Source: CAYQDR01 sp964416315 (GTDB lineage: Bacteria; Methylomirabilota; Methylomirabilia; Rokubacteriales; DASRDR01). From it: 11,935 bases of DNA. Under the pieces are notes generated by a model. The model did not search any database and had not been told where the DNA came from. It saw only the letters and a program-made list of their open reading frames with translations. This document shows, in pieces, positions 1 through 7,879 of the stretch (position 1 is its first letter; each line of letters opens with the position of its first letter). The position numbers and the translations under genes are program-made. The stretch is taken from NCBI GenBank assembly GCA_964416315.1, contig CAYQDR010000133.1:1-11935 (forward strand), written 5' to 3'.

Positions 1-620
<620 letters not shown>

Positions 621-648
621 ATCGGCTGACCGCGGTCTGCCTCGGTGA

Positions 649-684
649 AAACGACCTCCGGGGGCCTTCCCTCGGAGGCCGTTT
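649..684 (+). terminator. Rho-independent-like terminator after groEL
   Basis: The arms AAACGACCTCCG (649-660) and CGGAGGCCGTTT (673-684) pair with one A-C mismatch around a 12-base loop, starting 28 bases after the groEL stop. The T run is short (three T, then G), so termination may be incomplete. Confidence 0.6.
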
Positions 685-1099
685 GTCGAGTGGCTGGCTG
701 CGATGTTCGGATCGAGGAAGCCGGTCGTCAGGTCCAGGGAGCCCGGCCCGGTCATCTCTCACGACGTGGAACGATCCCAGGCGCGACGCGTTTCTGGTAA
801 GCACCCGGTCAGGCCGGTGACGCCCCGGATCTCCTTCTCATCGAGGGATTCCGCTTTCAGTAGGGCCACACGGCTTCGGCCGCAGGCTCGGCGGACCGGG
901 AGCCGCGTCTTTCGGCTTCTGGGGCGGACCGCCAGGGGCACGTGCCGCCACGTTTCCGGTTGGTAGGCTCGGCATTCTCCTCTCCTGTCGCTGGCCGCGC
1001 CTGGCCGGGCACGCTCCGCAGGGTCTGTCTGGGCGATCTGGGACGCCAGCCGCGCCGGTCATCTCAGGCGGTCACCCTGAGCGTCCCCTCGTGACACCG
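685..1099. other. Intergenic stretch without a convincing gene
   Basis: Reading frames here are short, rich in Arg/Pro/Gly and resemble no family I know. I saw no tRNA-like cloverleaf, tandem repeat or clear promoter. The stretch separates the end of groEL (+) from the converging 91-residue gene (-). Confidence 0.5.
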
Positions 1100-1375
1100 C
1101 TAGGGGGTCATCTCCAGGCTCCCGATCTTCGCCAGAGGTCGGCCGACTTGCCAGTCGAGCAAGAGAGAGAGTCTGGTCAGAACGCTCATCTCGCCTTCAA
1201 GCACGGCGGAGTGCCGGACGTTTCCGTCCTCCATGGTGAGGGCAAGGGTCCCATTCTTGAGATCGCAGCGAGCCGCGATCAGGATTCCGTCCTCGCCGTT
1301 CGCGACGGGGCCTGTTCCGCGGGAGACCCCTCGCCATTTCGGAGGCCAGCACTTGAGGTCTCGCACGGTGGTCAT
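1100..1375 (-). CDS. Small protein of unknown function (91 aa)
   Basis: I do not recognise this family. The start chosen is ATG at 1375, because the 40 residues upstream in the same frame are low-complexity Pro/Gly/Ala and look untranslated. A GGAGG lies only one base before the ATG, with a further purine run (AGGGGG) about ten bases upstream, so the ribosome site is imperfect. The protein begins MTTVRDLKCWPPKWRG and continues with alternating hydrophobic segments (DGILIAARCDLKNGTLALTMEDG) that suggest beta strands, then a helix (SVLTRLSLLLDWQVGRPLAKIGSLEM). It has no signal peptide or membrane segment. Its composition is balanced, unlike the shadow frames around it, which is the main reason to believe it is real. 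It lies 142 bases downstream of the membrane-anchored protein gene on the same strand, with a strong hairpin between them. Confidence 0.55.
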   Translation of the reverse strand: MTTVRDLKCWPPKWRGVSRGTGPVANGEDGILIAARCDLKNGTLALTMEDGNVRHSAVLEGEMSVLTRLSLLLDWQVGRPLAKIGSLEMTP

Positions 1376-1482
1376 GCCTCCGTTCCCCCTTTTGTCGGCA
1401 CCGCCAGACGCCGCGCCTGTGGACGAGACCGCGAGGGGTCTCCGGCAGCCGAACCCCTCGGCGGCTCCCAGCGTGAGTGGAG

Positions 1483-1508
1483 GAGGTGGCTCCACGGGGA
1501 GCCACCTC
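1483..1508 (-). terminator. Perfect 11-bp stem-loop downstream of the membrane-anchored gene
   Basis: GAGGTGGCTCC (1483-1493) and GGAGCCACCTC (1498-1508) pair perfectly around a four-base loop. The stem begins ten bases beyond the stop of the gene at 1518-2081. Neither strand has a T run after it, so it may be a weak terminator or an mRNA 3'-end stabiliser, not a classical intrinsic terminator. Confidence 0.45.
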
Positions 1509-1517
1509 GCAGCAGGC

Positions 1518-2081
1518 TTACTGACCGCCGATGGACACGATGAAGTTGACGGTCTGCTCGTGGTACGGCGACGGGATGTACGCCAGCTCCAGGCGGATTT
1601 CCTTCAGCTTCTTCGCCTTCAGCGCCTCCGCGGGGAAGTCCACGTCCAGCGACTGGGTGGCCTCCTGCCCGGGGTCGAGGCGCTCAGCGTTGTACGTCGA
1701 GAACTTGAGGGCCGGCTCGGTCCGGAACGCCTCGAGCTGGATCGGCTGCCCCTGGGCGTCGATGTACTGGATCTTGCCGGCGACCAGACGGACGGTCTGA
1801 TTCGCCGAGGCGTTCTTCAGCACGACCTTCGCCGTGAGCTTGGCCGCGGAGACGACGCGGCCGGTGCCCTGCTCGACCCGCTCCGTGACCTTCATCTCCG
1901 TGATCTCGCCCGTGACGATCCCGGCCTTCACCGGCATTACGGCCGGCGTCACCGAGTACGTCTTGTCCTCGACCATGGCAGCCGTCGCGGCCGGCTGCTC
2001 CGAGCGGCCGATCATCACCCATAGCACCACTGCCGCGAGCCCTGCGCCGATCCACCATTTCCACTTCCACATGAACGCCAT
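1518..2081 (-). CDS. Membrane-anchored protein of unknown function (187 aa)
   Basis: ATG at 2081 is chosen because AAGGAGG sits five bases upstream. An in-frame start eight codons further out has no such site. The N terminus MAFMWKWKWWIGAGLAAVVLWVMIG is a positively charged tip followed by one membrane segment (about residues 8-24) with no signal-peptidase site, so it is probably a signal anchor. The remaining 160 residues should lie outside the cytoplasmic membrane. They alternate in a beta-sandwich-like way (TAKVVLKNASANQTVRLV, KIQYIDAQGQPIQLEAF) and include DPGQEATQSLDVDFP and KEIRLELAYI. This resembles small extracytoplasmic beta domains that bind partners or stabilise envelope complexes, but I cannot name the family. 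It lies 200 bases downstream of the GntR-type regulator on the same strand and may be transcribed with it or regulated by it. Confidence 0.8.
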   Translation of the reverse strand: MAFMWKWKWWIGAGLAAVVLWVMIGRSEQPAATAAMVEDKTYSVTPAVMPVKAGIVTGEITEMKVTERVEQGTGRVVSAAKLTAKVVLKNASANQTVRLVAGKIQYIDAQGQPIQLEAFRTEPALKFSTYNAERLDPGQEATQSLDVDFPAEALKAKKLKEIRLELAYIPSPYHEQTVNFIVSIGGQ

Positions 2082-2281
2082 GACCGCCTCCTTCTTGGGA
2101 CACACTGACTCTTACCCGTCGTCGTGCTGGCCTGAGGTCCCACGCGCGCCGCGCGGCCTCGTCGAGGGCATCCGCCCTCCGTATGCTCCCTTCCCCGGCC
2201 GCCACCCCTCCCGCGAGGCCGAGGGGTCTCGCCGGGCCGTGAGCCTCCGGTCGACGTTGCGTGAGATCGACCCGCGACTCT

Positions 2282-3397
2282 TCATCGAACCCCTACCTCG
2301 ACCTTGCTTGAGGTTGAGCGCATCACGGTCCCCTTCGCCATCCCCCGCGCGGCCTCCCGTGCCGGTGGGGTCCGCCTGACGTCCTGGTCGCTCGGGCGCC
2401 GCCGGGCGGGGAGCCCAGTCTTGGGCATCCCATCCCCGTCGTGCCGCACCAGGATGGCCGCCAGCATCTCGATGGCCCGCCGGTCGAGGGCCCGGTCGTC
2501 GATGATCACCTCCACGGTGGAACCGACGAGTCGGCGCACCCGCTCGGCCGCCGGGGTGGAGCAGACGACGACCTCCGCCTGCCGCACCAGGCGAGCCAGA
2601 GCGGGCCCCTCGGCGCGGCAGGTCCCCACGAGCGCGATGTTCGGCAGCCCCGCATTGGCGATCGAGTGCTCCAGGTTGTGGGCGGTCTCGGGCTCGGTGG
2701 AGGCCACCCCCACCCGCGTTCCCGGCGGCAGCTGGGCGAGGCGGTGGAGCGTCTCGAGATGCACCTCGGCCAGGAGCGCGATGACCGGGACCCCGGTGCC
2801 GCCCAAGCGCCGCTCGACCTCCGGCAAATGAAAGAAGCTCGTGACCGCGGCCCCCCAGCGGCCAGACGGCTTCTTGCGCCGCACGGCCCCCGCCAGCTCG
2901 CTGAGCCGCACCTTGTCCACTCGGATCGGCAGCTGCGCCTCGAGCTCCCGGGCGAAGAAGTCGAGCTCCGCGTGGCTGCACTCGACCAGCAGAACCTCGA
3001 CGGCTCCCTGGACGGCCGCCGGCCGGACCCCGGCCAGGCTCAGCACCCCGACCGCCAGGTCGTCGGCGGTCATCCCGAGGGCCGCGCCCCGAATCGCCAC
3101 GTCCTTCAGGAAGGCTGCGCGGAGGTGGACGGAAGGGCGGGCGGGGAGGTTCGGGGCCACGAAGACGCCCGATCCCCGCCGCGCCTCCACGTAGCCGCTC
3201 TGTTTGAGGTCGTCGATGACCCGCGCGACCGTGTTCGGATTGATGCCGAGGAAGCCAGCCAGCTCCCGGATGCTCGGCAGCGCCTGGTCCGGCGGGACGC
3301 CGTCGCCCTCGATGACGTGCTTGAGTTGCTCCGTCAGCTGCCGGCGGATCGGGATCGGGCTGTGCGCGTCCACGTGGAGCGGCATCTGGATAGCCAT
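2282..3397 (-). CDS. GntR-family (YtrA-like) transcriptional regulator with a large C-terminal domain
   Basis: This is a DNA-binding regulator of 371 residues. Residues 12-80 form the GntR winged helix: PIPIRRQLTEQLKHVIEGDG, then PSIRELAGFLGINPNTVARV (recognition helix) and the wing GYVEARRGSGVFV. The opening HVDAHSPIPIRRQL is typical of the YtrA subfamily, but YtrA proteins are usually about 130 residues. Here a further 280 residues follow, with alpha/beta features (VLLVECSHAELDFFARELE at about 135, PVIALLAEVHLETL, VGVASTEPETAHNLEHSI, AEVVVCSTPAAERVRRLVG) that look like a periplasmic-binding-type or Rossmann-like effector domain. The ligand is unknown. The last 45 residues are basic and probably disordered. 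The start at 3397 overlaps the inverted repeat in the promoter, so self-repression is likely. An alternative start at 3385 would begin MPLHVD. Confidence 0.88.
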   Translation of the reverse strand: MAIQMPLHVDAHSPIPIRRQLTEQLKHVIEGDGVPPDQALPSIRELAGFLGINPNTVARVIDDLKQSGYVEARRGSGVFVAPNLPARPSVHLRAAFLKDVAIRGAALGMTADDLAVGVLSLAGVRPAAVQGAVEVLLVECSHAELDFFARELEAQLPIRVDKVRLSELAGAVRRKKPSGRWGAAVTSFFHLPEVERRLGGTGVPVIALLAEVHLETLHRLAQLPPGTRVGVASTEPETAHNLEHSIANAGLPNIALVGTCRAEGPALARLVRQAEVVVCSTPAAERVRRLVGSTVEVIIDDRALDRRAIEMLAAILVRHDGDGMPKTGLPARRRPSDQDVRRTPPAREAARGMAKGTVMRSTSSKVEVGVR

Positions 3398-3422
3398 ACT
3401 GTATCACCACACTATTACAGTA
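3397..3422 (-). promoter_or_regulatory. Inverted repeat, probable operator of the GntR-type regulator
   Basis: TACTGTA (3397-3403) and TACAGTA (3416-3422) are perfect inverted copies separated by 12 bases. The repeat covers the predicted -10 region and touches the start codon of the regulator. GntR proteins bind such two-fold sites as dimers. The AT-rich sequence stands out from its GC-rich surroundings. Confidence 0.6.
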
Positions 3423-3437
3423 GCTCACGCTTGTCAA
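3409..3437 (-). promoter_or_regulatory. Probable promoter of the GntR-type regulator gene
   Basis: Reading the minus strand, TTGACA (3437-3432) is a perfect -35 element. It is followed after 17 bases by TAGTGT (3414-3409), a weak -10. The expected transcription start lies within a few bases of the ATG at 3397, so the message would be leaderless or nearly so, in keeping with the absence of a clear Shine-Dalgarno sequence. Confidence 0.5.
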
Positions 3438-3695
3438 GCCTCATTTCGGTCCGGGCTTCGCGAGTGCCGCCGGCGCCGGACGCGGTTTCCACGCCGGCGC
3501 TTGCCCGACCCTGCCGGCCGAATCTTCGATACAACTGCGGGCGTCAAGGGGGGCGATGGAGCATCGGGAAGGGGACCGCCGTCAGGGCGGGGCCTATGGT
3601 GGGCGGAATCGGCGCCGGCACGACCGCCGGCGGACGGTATTCCCCTCGCAGCTCGCGGCCTGGCGGGTATTAGGCTTGTTCGGGCGGGGCGGAGT
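3438..3695. other. Gap between the regulator promoter and the transporter remnant
   Basis: These 258 bases hold GC-rich sequence with short inverted words but no reading frame that I can support. It may be further decayed coding sequence. Confidence 0.4.
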
Positions 3696-3878
3696 TCACG
3701 AGATGGCCCGAGCGATCCCGAAGGCCGCGGCGGCGGCGAGTCCGCCGATGAGCACCGTCTGGAGCGCGCTGCGCAGAGGCGCGGTGCCGGTGAAGTAGAC
3801 CCTGCGGTCGGCGTACCGCGCGAGACCGGTGGCAGTCACTCCGCGGATCGCCTCACCCCGTCGGGTGCTCGCCCTCAC
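3696..3878 (-). pseudogene. Remnant of a VIT1/CCC1-family Fe/Mn transporter (C-terminal end)
   Basis: The 60 residues read in this frame end in RRVYFTGTAPLRSALQTVLI and GGLAAAAAFGIARAIS. This matches the usual end of bacterial VIT1/CCC1-type membrane proteins: a Phe-Thr-Gly turn, then Arg-Ser-Ala-Leu leading into the last membrane helix with small residues and a terminal Gly-x-x-Arg/Ala-Ile. An intact protein has about 200 or more residues and five membrane helices; only the last helix is present. In another minus frame just upstream (about 3860-3900) the words HDVLARREGEHP resemble the linker before the transporter's last helices, which suggests decay through frameshifts. GTG at 3878 is an arbitrary start. 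The family assignment rests on a short C-terminal match. Confidence 0.5.
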
Positions 3879-4106
3879 GCCGCGCCAGCACGTCGTGCGA
3901 GTGCGAGGGGGCCCGCCTCGGGCCAGTCCGCTCCGTGTGCTACGCCCTCCAGAGCGGCGGGGTCCAGCGTGCCTCGGATGGGATCCCGGTCTCGTGTGGC
4001 CGGGTCGGGCGGCGTGGAGCGGCTCTCCGCCCGGACGAGGCGGTGACCCGATGGCCGGCCGCGGCCAGCGCCGAGCGTATCACGGCGTGGCTGCGCGGGG
4101 GAGCGG

Positions 4107-4303
4107 GCGAGCATGATAAGACCAACGCCCAGATGGGGCTGATCGCGAACATCGTGGTCGGCGTGGTTGGGTCCCTCCTCGGGCACTGGGGCGCCGGCGC
4201 CCTCGGCATCGCCGCCGCCGGCACCCTGGCGACCTGGATTATCTCGTTGGTCGGAGCGGTGGTCCTGATCGCCATTCTGCGGGCGGTCGGCGTGTTCAGC
4301 TAG
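4107..4303 (+). pseudogene. GlsB/YeaQ/YmgE-family membrane protein, 5' end degenerate
   Basis: From ATG 4133 to TAG 4301-4303 the frame encodes MGLIANIVVGVVGSLLGHWG, AGALGIAAAGTLATWIISL and VGAVVLIAILRAVGVFS. These are the second and third membrane helices of the small transglycosylase-associated (GlsB/YeaQ) stress membrane proteins, usually 80-100 residues with three helices. The five residues before the Met (KTNAQ) also fit the family. Just upstream the family-like word ASMI appears in the neighbouring frame (4107-4118), which implies a loss of about four bases around 4117. The first helix cannot be read in any frame. There is no ribosome site before 4133. It could still be made as a two-helix protein, but a broken gene is more likely. 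Three-helix relatives are inner-membrane proteins of unclear mechanism. Confidence 0.6.
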
Positions 4304-4378
4304 CGCCCGGGCCGGGTGCGCCGGCCTCGTGCGCTCCTTGCGCGCCCGAGCCCTGACGGTCCGCGGGAGGTGACGGCC

Positions 4379-6133
4379 ATGGCCGGGAATCAGTCCGCCC
4401 AGCGCTGGGTCGACGAGGTCGCGCGGCTGTGCCGCCCCGACGAGATCGTCTGGTGCGACGGCTCCGAGGCGGAGCACGGGCGCCTCCTCGAGACCGCGGT
4501 GCGCGTGGGGGACCTGATTCTCCTCGACCAGCGGGCCCTGCCCGGCTGCTACCTCCACCGGAGCGCGCCGACCGACGTCGCGAGGACCGAGCACCTGACG
4601 TTCGTGTGCTCGCGCGACCAGGCCGACGCCGGCCCGACCAACAACTGGATGGCGCCGGGCGAGGCCTACGACCGCCTCGGCAAGATCTTCGCGGGCTCGA
4701 TGCAGGGGCGGACGATGTACGTCATCCCGTTCCTGATGGGGCCGCCCGGCTCGCCCTTCAGCAAGGTGGGGATCCAGGTCACCGACAGCGTCTACGTCGT
4801 CCTCAACATGCGGATCATGACCCGGATGGGGCAGGCCGCCCTCGACCACCTCGGCGAGTCGGACGACTTCACGCGCGGGCTCCACGGCAAGGCCGACCTG
4901 AACCCCGAGCGCCGGTTCGTCTGCCACTTCCCCGAGGACAACACCATCTGGAGCGTGGGCTCGGGCTACGGCGGGAACGCCCTGCTCTCGAAGAAGTGCC
5001 TGGCGCTCCGCATCGCGAGCCGGCTCGGCCGCCAGGACGGCTGGCTCGCCGAGCACATGCTGATCGTCGGAGTCGAGAGCCCCGACGGCGAGATCCACTA
5101 CGTCTGCGGCGCGTTTCCGAGCGCCTGCGGCAAGACCAACCTCGCCATGCTGGTCCCGCCCGGGTCGATGCCGGGATGGAGGATCCACACCGTGGGCGAG
5201 GACATCGCGTGGCTGCGCGTCGGGCCGGACGGCCGGCTGTGGGCGGTCAACCCCGAGGCGGGGTTCTTCGGCGTGGTACCCGGCACGAACTCGAAGACCA
5301 ACGCGAGCGCGATGGAGATGATCCGGCGGAACACCCTCTACACGAACGTCGCGCTCCGGCCCGACGGCACGGTCTGGTGGGAGGGGCACGACGACGCGGC
5401 CCCGCCCGCGGCGCTCGACTGGCGCGGCCGGCCGTGGACGCCGGCGAGCGGCGAGCCCGCGGCCCATCCGAACAGCCGCTTCACGGTCGCCGCGAGCCAG
5501 TGCCCCACGATCTCGCCCGAGTGGCAGAATCCCCGGGGCGTGCCGATCAGCGCCATCCTCTTCGGCGGGCGGCGTCAGAAGCTGGTGCCGCTGGTCTTCG
5601 AGGCCTTCGACTGGCCGCACGGCACGTTTCTCGGCGCCACCCTCGCCTCGGAGACCACGGCGGCGGCCACCGGCGCGGTCGGCGTGGTCCGGCGCGACCC
5701 GATGGCGATGCTGCCCTTCTGCGGCTACAACATGGGCGACTACTGGGGGAACTGGCTCTCGATCGGCACGCGGCTGACCCGGCCGCCGAAGATCTTCCGC
5801 GTGAACTGGTTCCGGCGGGATGGGCGCGGCCGATTCCTCTGGCCCGGCTTCGGCGAGAACCTGCGCGTCCTGGAGTGGGTCATCAAGCGCTGCAAGGGCG
5901 TCGGCAGCGCGGAGGAGACGCCGATCGGCTATCTGCCGACCAGGACCGCGCTCGACCGCCGGGGGCTCGACGTCTCCGACGAGGTGGTCGCCGAGCTCCT
6001 GGCCGTGGACCGGGACGGCTGGCGCACCAACCTCCGGAGCCAGGCCGAGTTCTTCGCGAAATTCGGGGACCGGCTCCCCGCCGGGATTCAGCACCAGCAC
6101 GACCGGCTCGCCCGCCGGCTCCGCGCCCGCTGA
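4379..6133 (+). CDS. pckG: Phosphoenolpyruvate carboxykinase, GTP-dependent
   Basis: This cytoplasmic enzyme (EC 4.1.1.32) converts oxaloacetate and GTP to PEP, GDP and CO2, the committed step of gluconeogenesis, and can run in reverse in anaplerosis. ATG at 4379 follows GGGAGGTGA by six bases, giving 584 residues, close to the family's roughly 600. FPSACGKTNLAM begins at residue 246 and is the P-loop with the hyper-reactive Cys (250) characteristic of GTP-type enzymes. VGEDIAWL at 272 is the metal-binding kinase-2 motif, NPEAGFFGVVPGTNSKTN follows it, and FGENLRV at 491 lies in the nucleotide-binding region. SVGSGYGGNALLSKKC and CGYNMGDYWGNW are further family signatures. No key motif is missing. 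It stands alone: the upstream neighbour is the GlsB remnant, and no strong terminator is visible after the stop. Regulation cannot be read from the sequence. Confidence 0.97.
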   Translation: MAGNQSAQRWVDEVARLCRPDEIVWCDGSEAEHGRLLETAVRVGDLILLDQRALPGCYLHRSAPTDVARTEHLTFVCSRDQADAGPTNNWMAPGEAYDRLGKIFAGSMQGRTMYVIPFLMGPPGSPFSKVGIQVTDSVYVVLNMRIMTRMGQAALDHLGESDDFTRGLHGKADLNPERRFVCHFPEDNTIWSVGSGYGGNALLSKKCLALRIASRLGRQDGWLAEHMLIVGVESPDGEIHYVCGAFPSACGKTNLAMLVPPGSMPGWRIHTVGEDIAWLRVGPDGRLWAVNPEAGFFGVVPGTNSKTNASAMEMIRRNTLYTNVALRPDGTVWWEGHDDAAPPAALDWRGRPWTPASGEPAAHPNSRFTVAASQCPTISPEWQNPRGVPISAILFGGRRQKLVPLVFEAFDWPHGTFLGATLASETTAAATGAVGVVRRDPMAMLPFCGYNMGDYWGNWLSIGTRLTRPPKIFRVNWFRRDGRGRFLWPGFGENLRVLEWVIKRCKGVGSAEETPIGYLPTRTALDRRGLDVSDEVVAELLAVDRDGWRTNLRSQAEFFAKFGDRLPAGIQHQHDRLARRLRAR

Positions 6134-6327
6134 GCGTCGCCCGCGCCGGGTGTCGCGAGGCCGAGCCGCACCGCCGCCGCGATCCCGTCGAGCCGCAGCC
6201 GAGCCCACGACGGCCGTCAACTCCGAATGCGGCCAAGGCTCACTGTGCCAGCTCGTCCACGACCACACGCCCGCTCGGTCCACAGTCTCGGCGCTGCGCC
6301 TCGCCGACGTGCGGGACGTCCACGGGC
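6134..6327. other. Short non-coding stretch after pckG
   Basis: I see no supported gene, repeat or strong hairpin in these 194 bases. The pckG transcript and the minus-strand peptide gene converge here. Confidence 0.4.
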
Positions 6328-6387
6328 CTACTTCTTGTCCTTCTTGGGCTTCTTCTTCTCCTTCTTCATGTCCCTGCCCTTTGCCAC
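6328..6387 (-). CDS. Lysine-rich micro-protein (19 aa)
   Basis: The minus strand reads GTG at 6387 to TAG at 6328 and encodes MAKGRDMKKEKKKPKKDKK, 19 residues with eleven Lys. A GGGGGGTGA sequence lies directly upstream with suitable spacing, and a TATAAT box (6421-6416) about 30 bases before the start. An inner ATG (6369) would give 13 residues. Short MAKGKD-KKKEKKK-type peptides of this kind recur in many Gram-negative genomes as unnamed hypothetical proteins; that is from memory, not a search. Such a basic peptide could bind RNA, ribosomes or acidic proteins, but no function is established here. Having both a ribosome site and a -10 box makes chance less likely, although the A/G-rich stretch could be a simple repeat. 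Confidence 0.55.
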   Translation of the reverse strand: MAKGRDMKKEKKKPKKDKK

Positions 6388-6415
6388 GCGCTCACCCCCC
6401 TTTCGCTCTCGGGGG

Positions 6416-6421
6416 ATTATA
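6416..6421 (-). promoter_or_regulatory. -10 box for the lysine-rich peptide gene
   Basis: TATAAT is a perfect -10 hexamer in a very GC-rich background, placed so that a message would begin about 20 bases before the GTG at 6387. No recognisable -35 is seen 16-18 bases upstream, so it may need an activator or another sigma factor. Confidence 0.4.
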
Positions 6422-6768
6422 CGCGGTCGCCGGCCGGGCGCGCGCCACCCGGGGCATGATGACGCTCCATGGCCCCCCGTACATCTTCACGACGTGCGAC
6501 CTTCGTCGGGTCGTCCCGCCGGGCCCGGCTCCGCGCGCCCGCCCCCGTCACGGCGCTGCATTTTCTGCTTGACAGGATTTTTCACGGGGATCTGACGGCG
6601 GCCGCGGGGCGAGCGCCAGCCCCGTCCAGCGGCCCGCCCCGGCCCGTTGCGCCGCGCGCGCCCAGCGCGGAACCGAAAACGATTCCCGCCCTCACGATCG
6701 GCCGTCCTGGGGCCTTTCCGGCGGCCCGAGCCTCGCGTGGTAGGGTCTGCGCAGGAGGAGGACCGGCT
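6422..6768. other. Upstream region of the DUF222-HNH gene
   Basis: This 347-base stretch holds no gene I can support. A TTGACA occurs at 6569-6574 (+), but the hexamer 16-17 bases later is a poor -10, so I do not call it a promoter. The region ends in the ribosome site AGGAGGAGG of the next gene. Confidence 0.4.
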
Positions 6769-7782
6769 ATGCCCCACCCCACGGCGCCTGCGCCATCACT
6801 TCCCGCGACAGACCTTGACCGACTCGGCGACGAGATCGCCACGCTCTCGGCTCACCTCGACGCCGCCACCGCCCGGCTCCTCACCCTGATCCGCGAGTTC
6901 GACGCGCGGGGCGGCTGGGCGGCGCACGGCTGCCGCTCCTGCGCGGAGTGGCTCAGCTGGCGCGTGGGGCTCGACCCCGGGGCGGCCCGGGAGCGGGTGC
7001 GGGTGGCGCGGGCGCTGGGCGAGTTGCCCCAGCTCGCCGGGGCCCTGGCCCGGGGGGAGCTGTCCTACGCGAAGGTCCGCGCCCTCACGCGGGTGGCCAC
7101 CCCGGAGACCGAAGCCCGGCTGCTGGCGGTGGGGCGAGCGGGGACGGCGGCCCACGTGGAGCGGATCGTGCGGGCGTGGCGGCGGGTGGACCGCCAGGGC
7201 GAGGCGCGGGAGGCGGCGGCGCGCCACCAGCGGCGGTCGCTCCAGGTGTACCCGGACGAGGACGGGATGTGGGTCGTGCGGGGGCGGCTCGAGCCGGAGG
7301 TCGGGGCGATGCTGCTACGGGCGCTCGAGGCGGGGCGCGAGGCGCTGTATGCGCCGGCGCGGGCCGCCGCCGCGGAGGGGCAGGCGGAGGCCGACCCGCC
7401 GACCCACGGCCAACAGCAGGCCGACGCCCTCGCCCTCGTGGCGGAGACTGCACTCCAGCACGGGCTCGATCCGGAGCCGGGAACCGAGCGGTACCAGGTG
7501 ATCGTCCATGTAGACGCCGCGGCGCTGGCCGACCCCGCCCAGCCCGGCCAGTCCGCCCTCGAGGACGGCGTCCACGTTTCAGGTGAAACGTCCCGCCGCC
7601 TGGCCTGTGACGCGACCCGAGTCGTCATGCGCCACGCGGGCGATGGCGATGTGCTCGACGTGGGCCGCCGGACGCGGGCGATCCCGCCGGCGCTCCGGCG
7701 GGCGCTCGTGGCCCGGGACCGCGGCTGCCGCTTCCCGGGCTGCGGGGTGCGCCACGCCCAAGGCCATCACCTCCACCACTGA
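6769..7782 (+). pseudogene. DUF222-HNH endonuclease, N-terminal part, interrupted by the IS
   Basis: ATG 6769 follows AGGAGGAGG by seven bases. The 337 native residues begin with the helical DUF222 domain (about residues 10-290). It includes LSAHLDAATARLLTLIREFD, GCRSCAEWLSWRVGLDPGAA with RERVRVARALGELP, and GELSYAKVRALTRVATPETE, which are hallmarks of this family. The C-terminal HNH domain starts with CRFPGC, a metal-binding Cys pair, and reaches GHHLHH, the catalytic His region, where the insertion begins. A stop (TGA 7780-7782) is made at the junction, so the truncated product would lack the Asn and final His residues and should have no nuclease activity. DUF222-HNH proteins are often multicopy and their role is not settled. 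The rest of the gene is at 9212-9559 in the same reading frame. Confidence 0.9.
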
Positions 7783-7787
7783 TGGGA

Positions 7788-7801
7788 TGAAAGCGCTGCG
7801 C
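7788..7801 (+). repeat. Left subterminal inverted repeat of the IS
   Basis: TGAAAGCGCTGCGC is a perfect inverted copy of 9194-9207. It starts eight bases inside the left boundary, counting the TG core. Confidence 0.9.
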
Positions 7802-7811
7802 CTCCTACGCG

Positions 7812-7825
7812 GCAGGGTACCCTGC
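7812..7825. repeat. 14-bp perfect palindrome in the IS left end
   Basis: GCAGGGTACCCTGC reads the same on both strands. It lies between the left inverted repeat and the recombinase gene and could be a protein-binding site or part of an mRNA hairpin. Confidence 0.6.
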
Positions 7826-7839
7826 GCATGGGAGCTACC

Positions 7840-7857
7840 CCGCGGACTGGACCGCGG
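7840..7857 (+). promoter_or_regulatory. Hairpin just upstream of the recombinase ribosome site
   Basis: CCGCGG (7840-7845) and CCGCGG (7852-7857) flank a six-base loop, five bases before AAAGGAGG (7862-7869). In a message from the host gene or the circle promoter, this stem could limit access to the ribosome site. Confidence 0.4.
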
Positions 7858-7879
7858 AGAGAAAGGAGGCACAGCGCCC

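Noticed and set aside
685..1099. tRNA or structured RNA after groEL
   Set aside because: No cloverleaf, conserved T-loop or anticodon arm could be found by reading either strand.
2112..3437. 441-codon minus-strand frame overlapping the GntR-type gene
   Set aside because: It is low-complexity Gly/Arg/Ala/Pro sequence in the +1 frame of the regulator. Only the regulator frame shows a recognisable winged helix.
3875..6283. Very long minus-strand frame (802 codons) opposite pckG
   Set aside because: It is a shadow of a GC-rich coding gene. Its product is an Arg/Pro/Ala-rich string with no family features, whereas the plus strand has complete PEP carboxykinase motifs.
6569..6597. TTGACA followed by TCTGAC as a promoter for the DUF222-HNH gene
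   Set aside because: The -10 candidate is poor and the distance to the ATG is about 170 bases with no other support.
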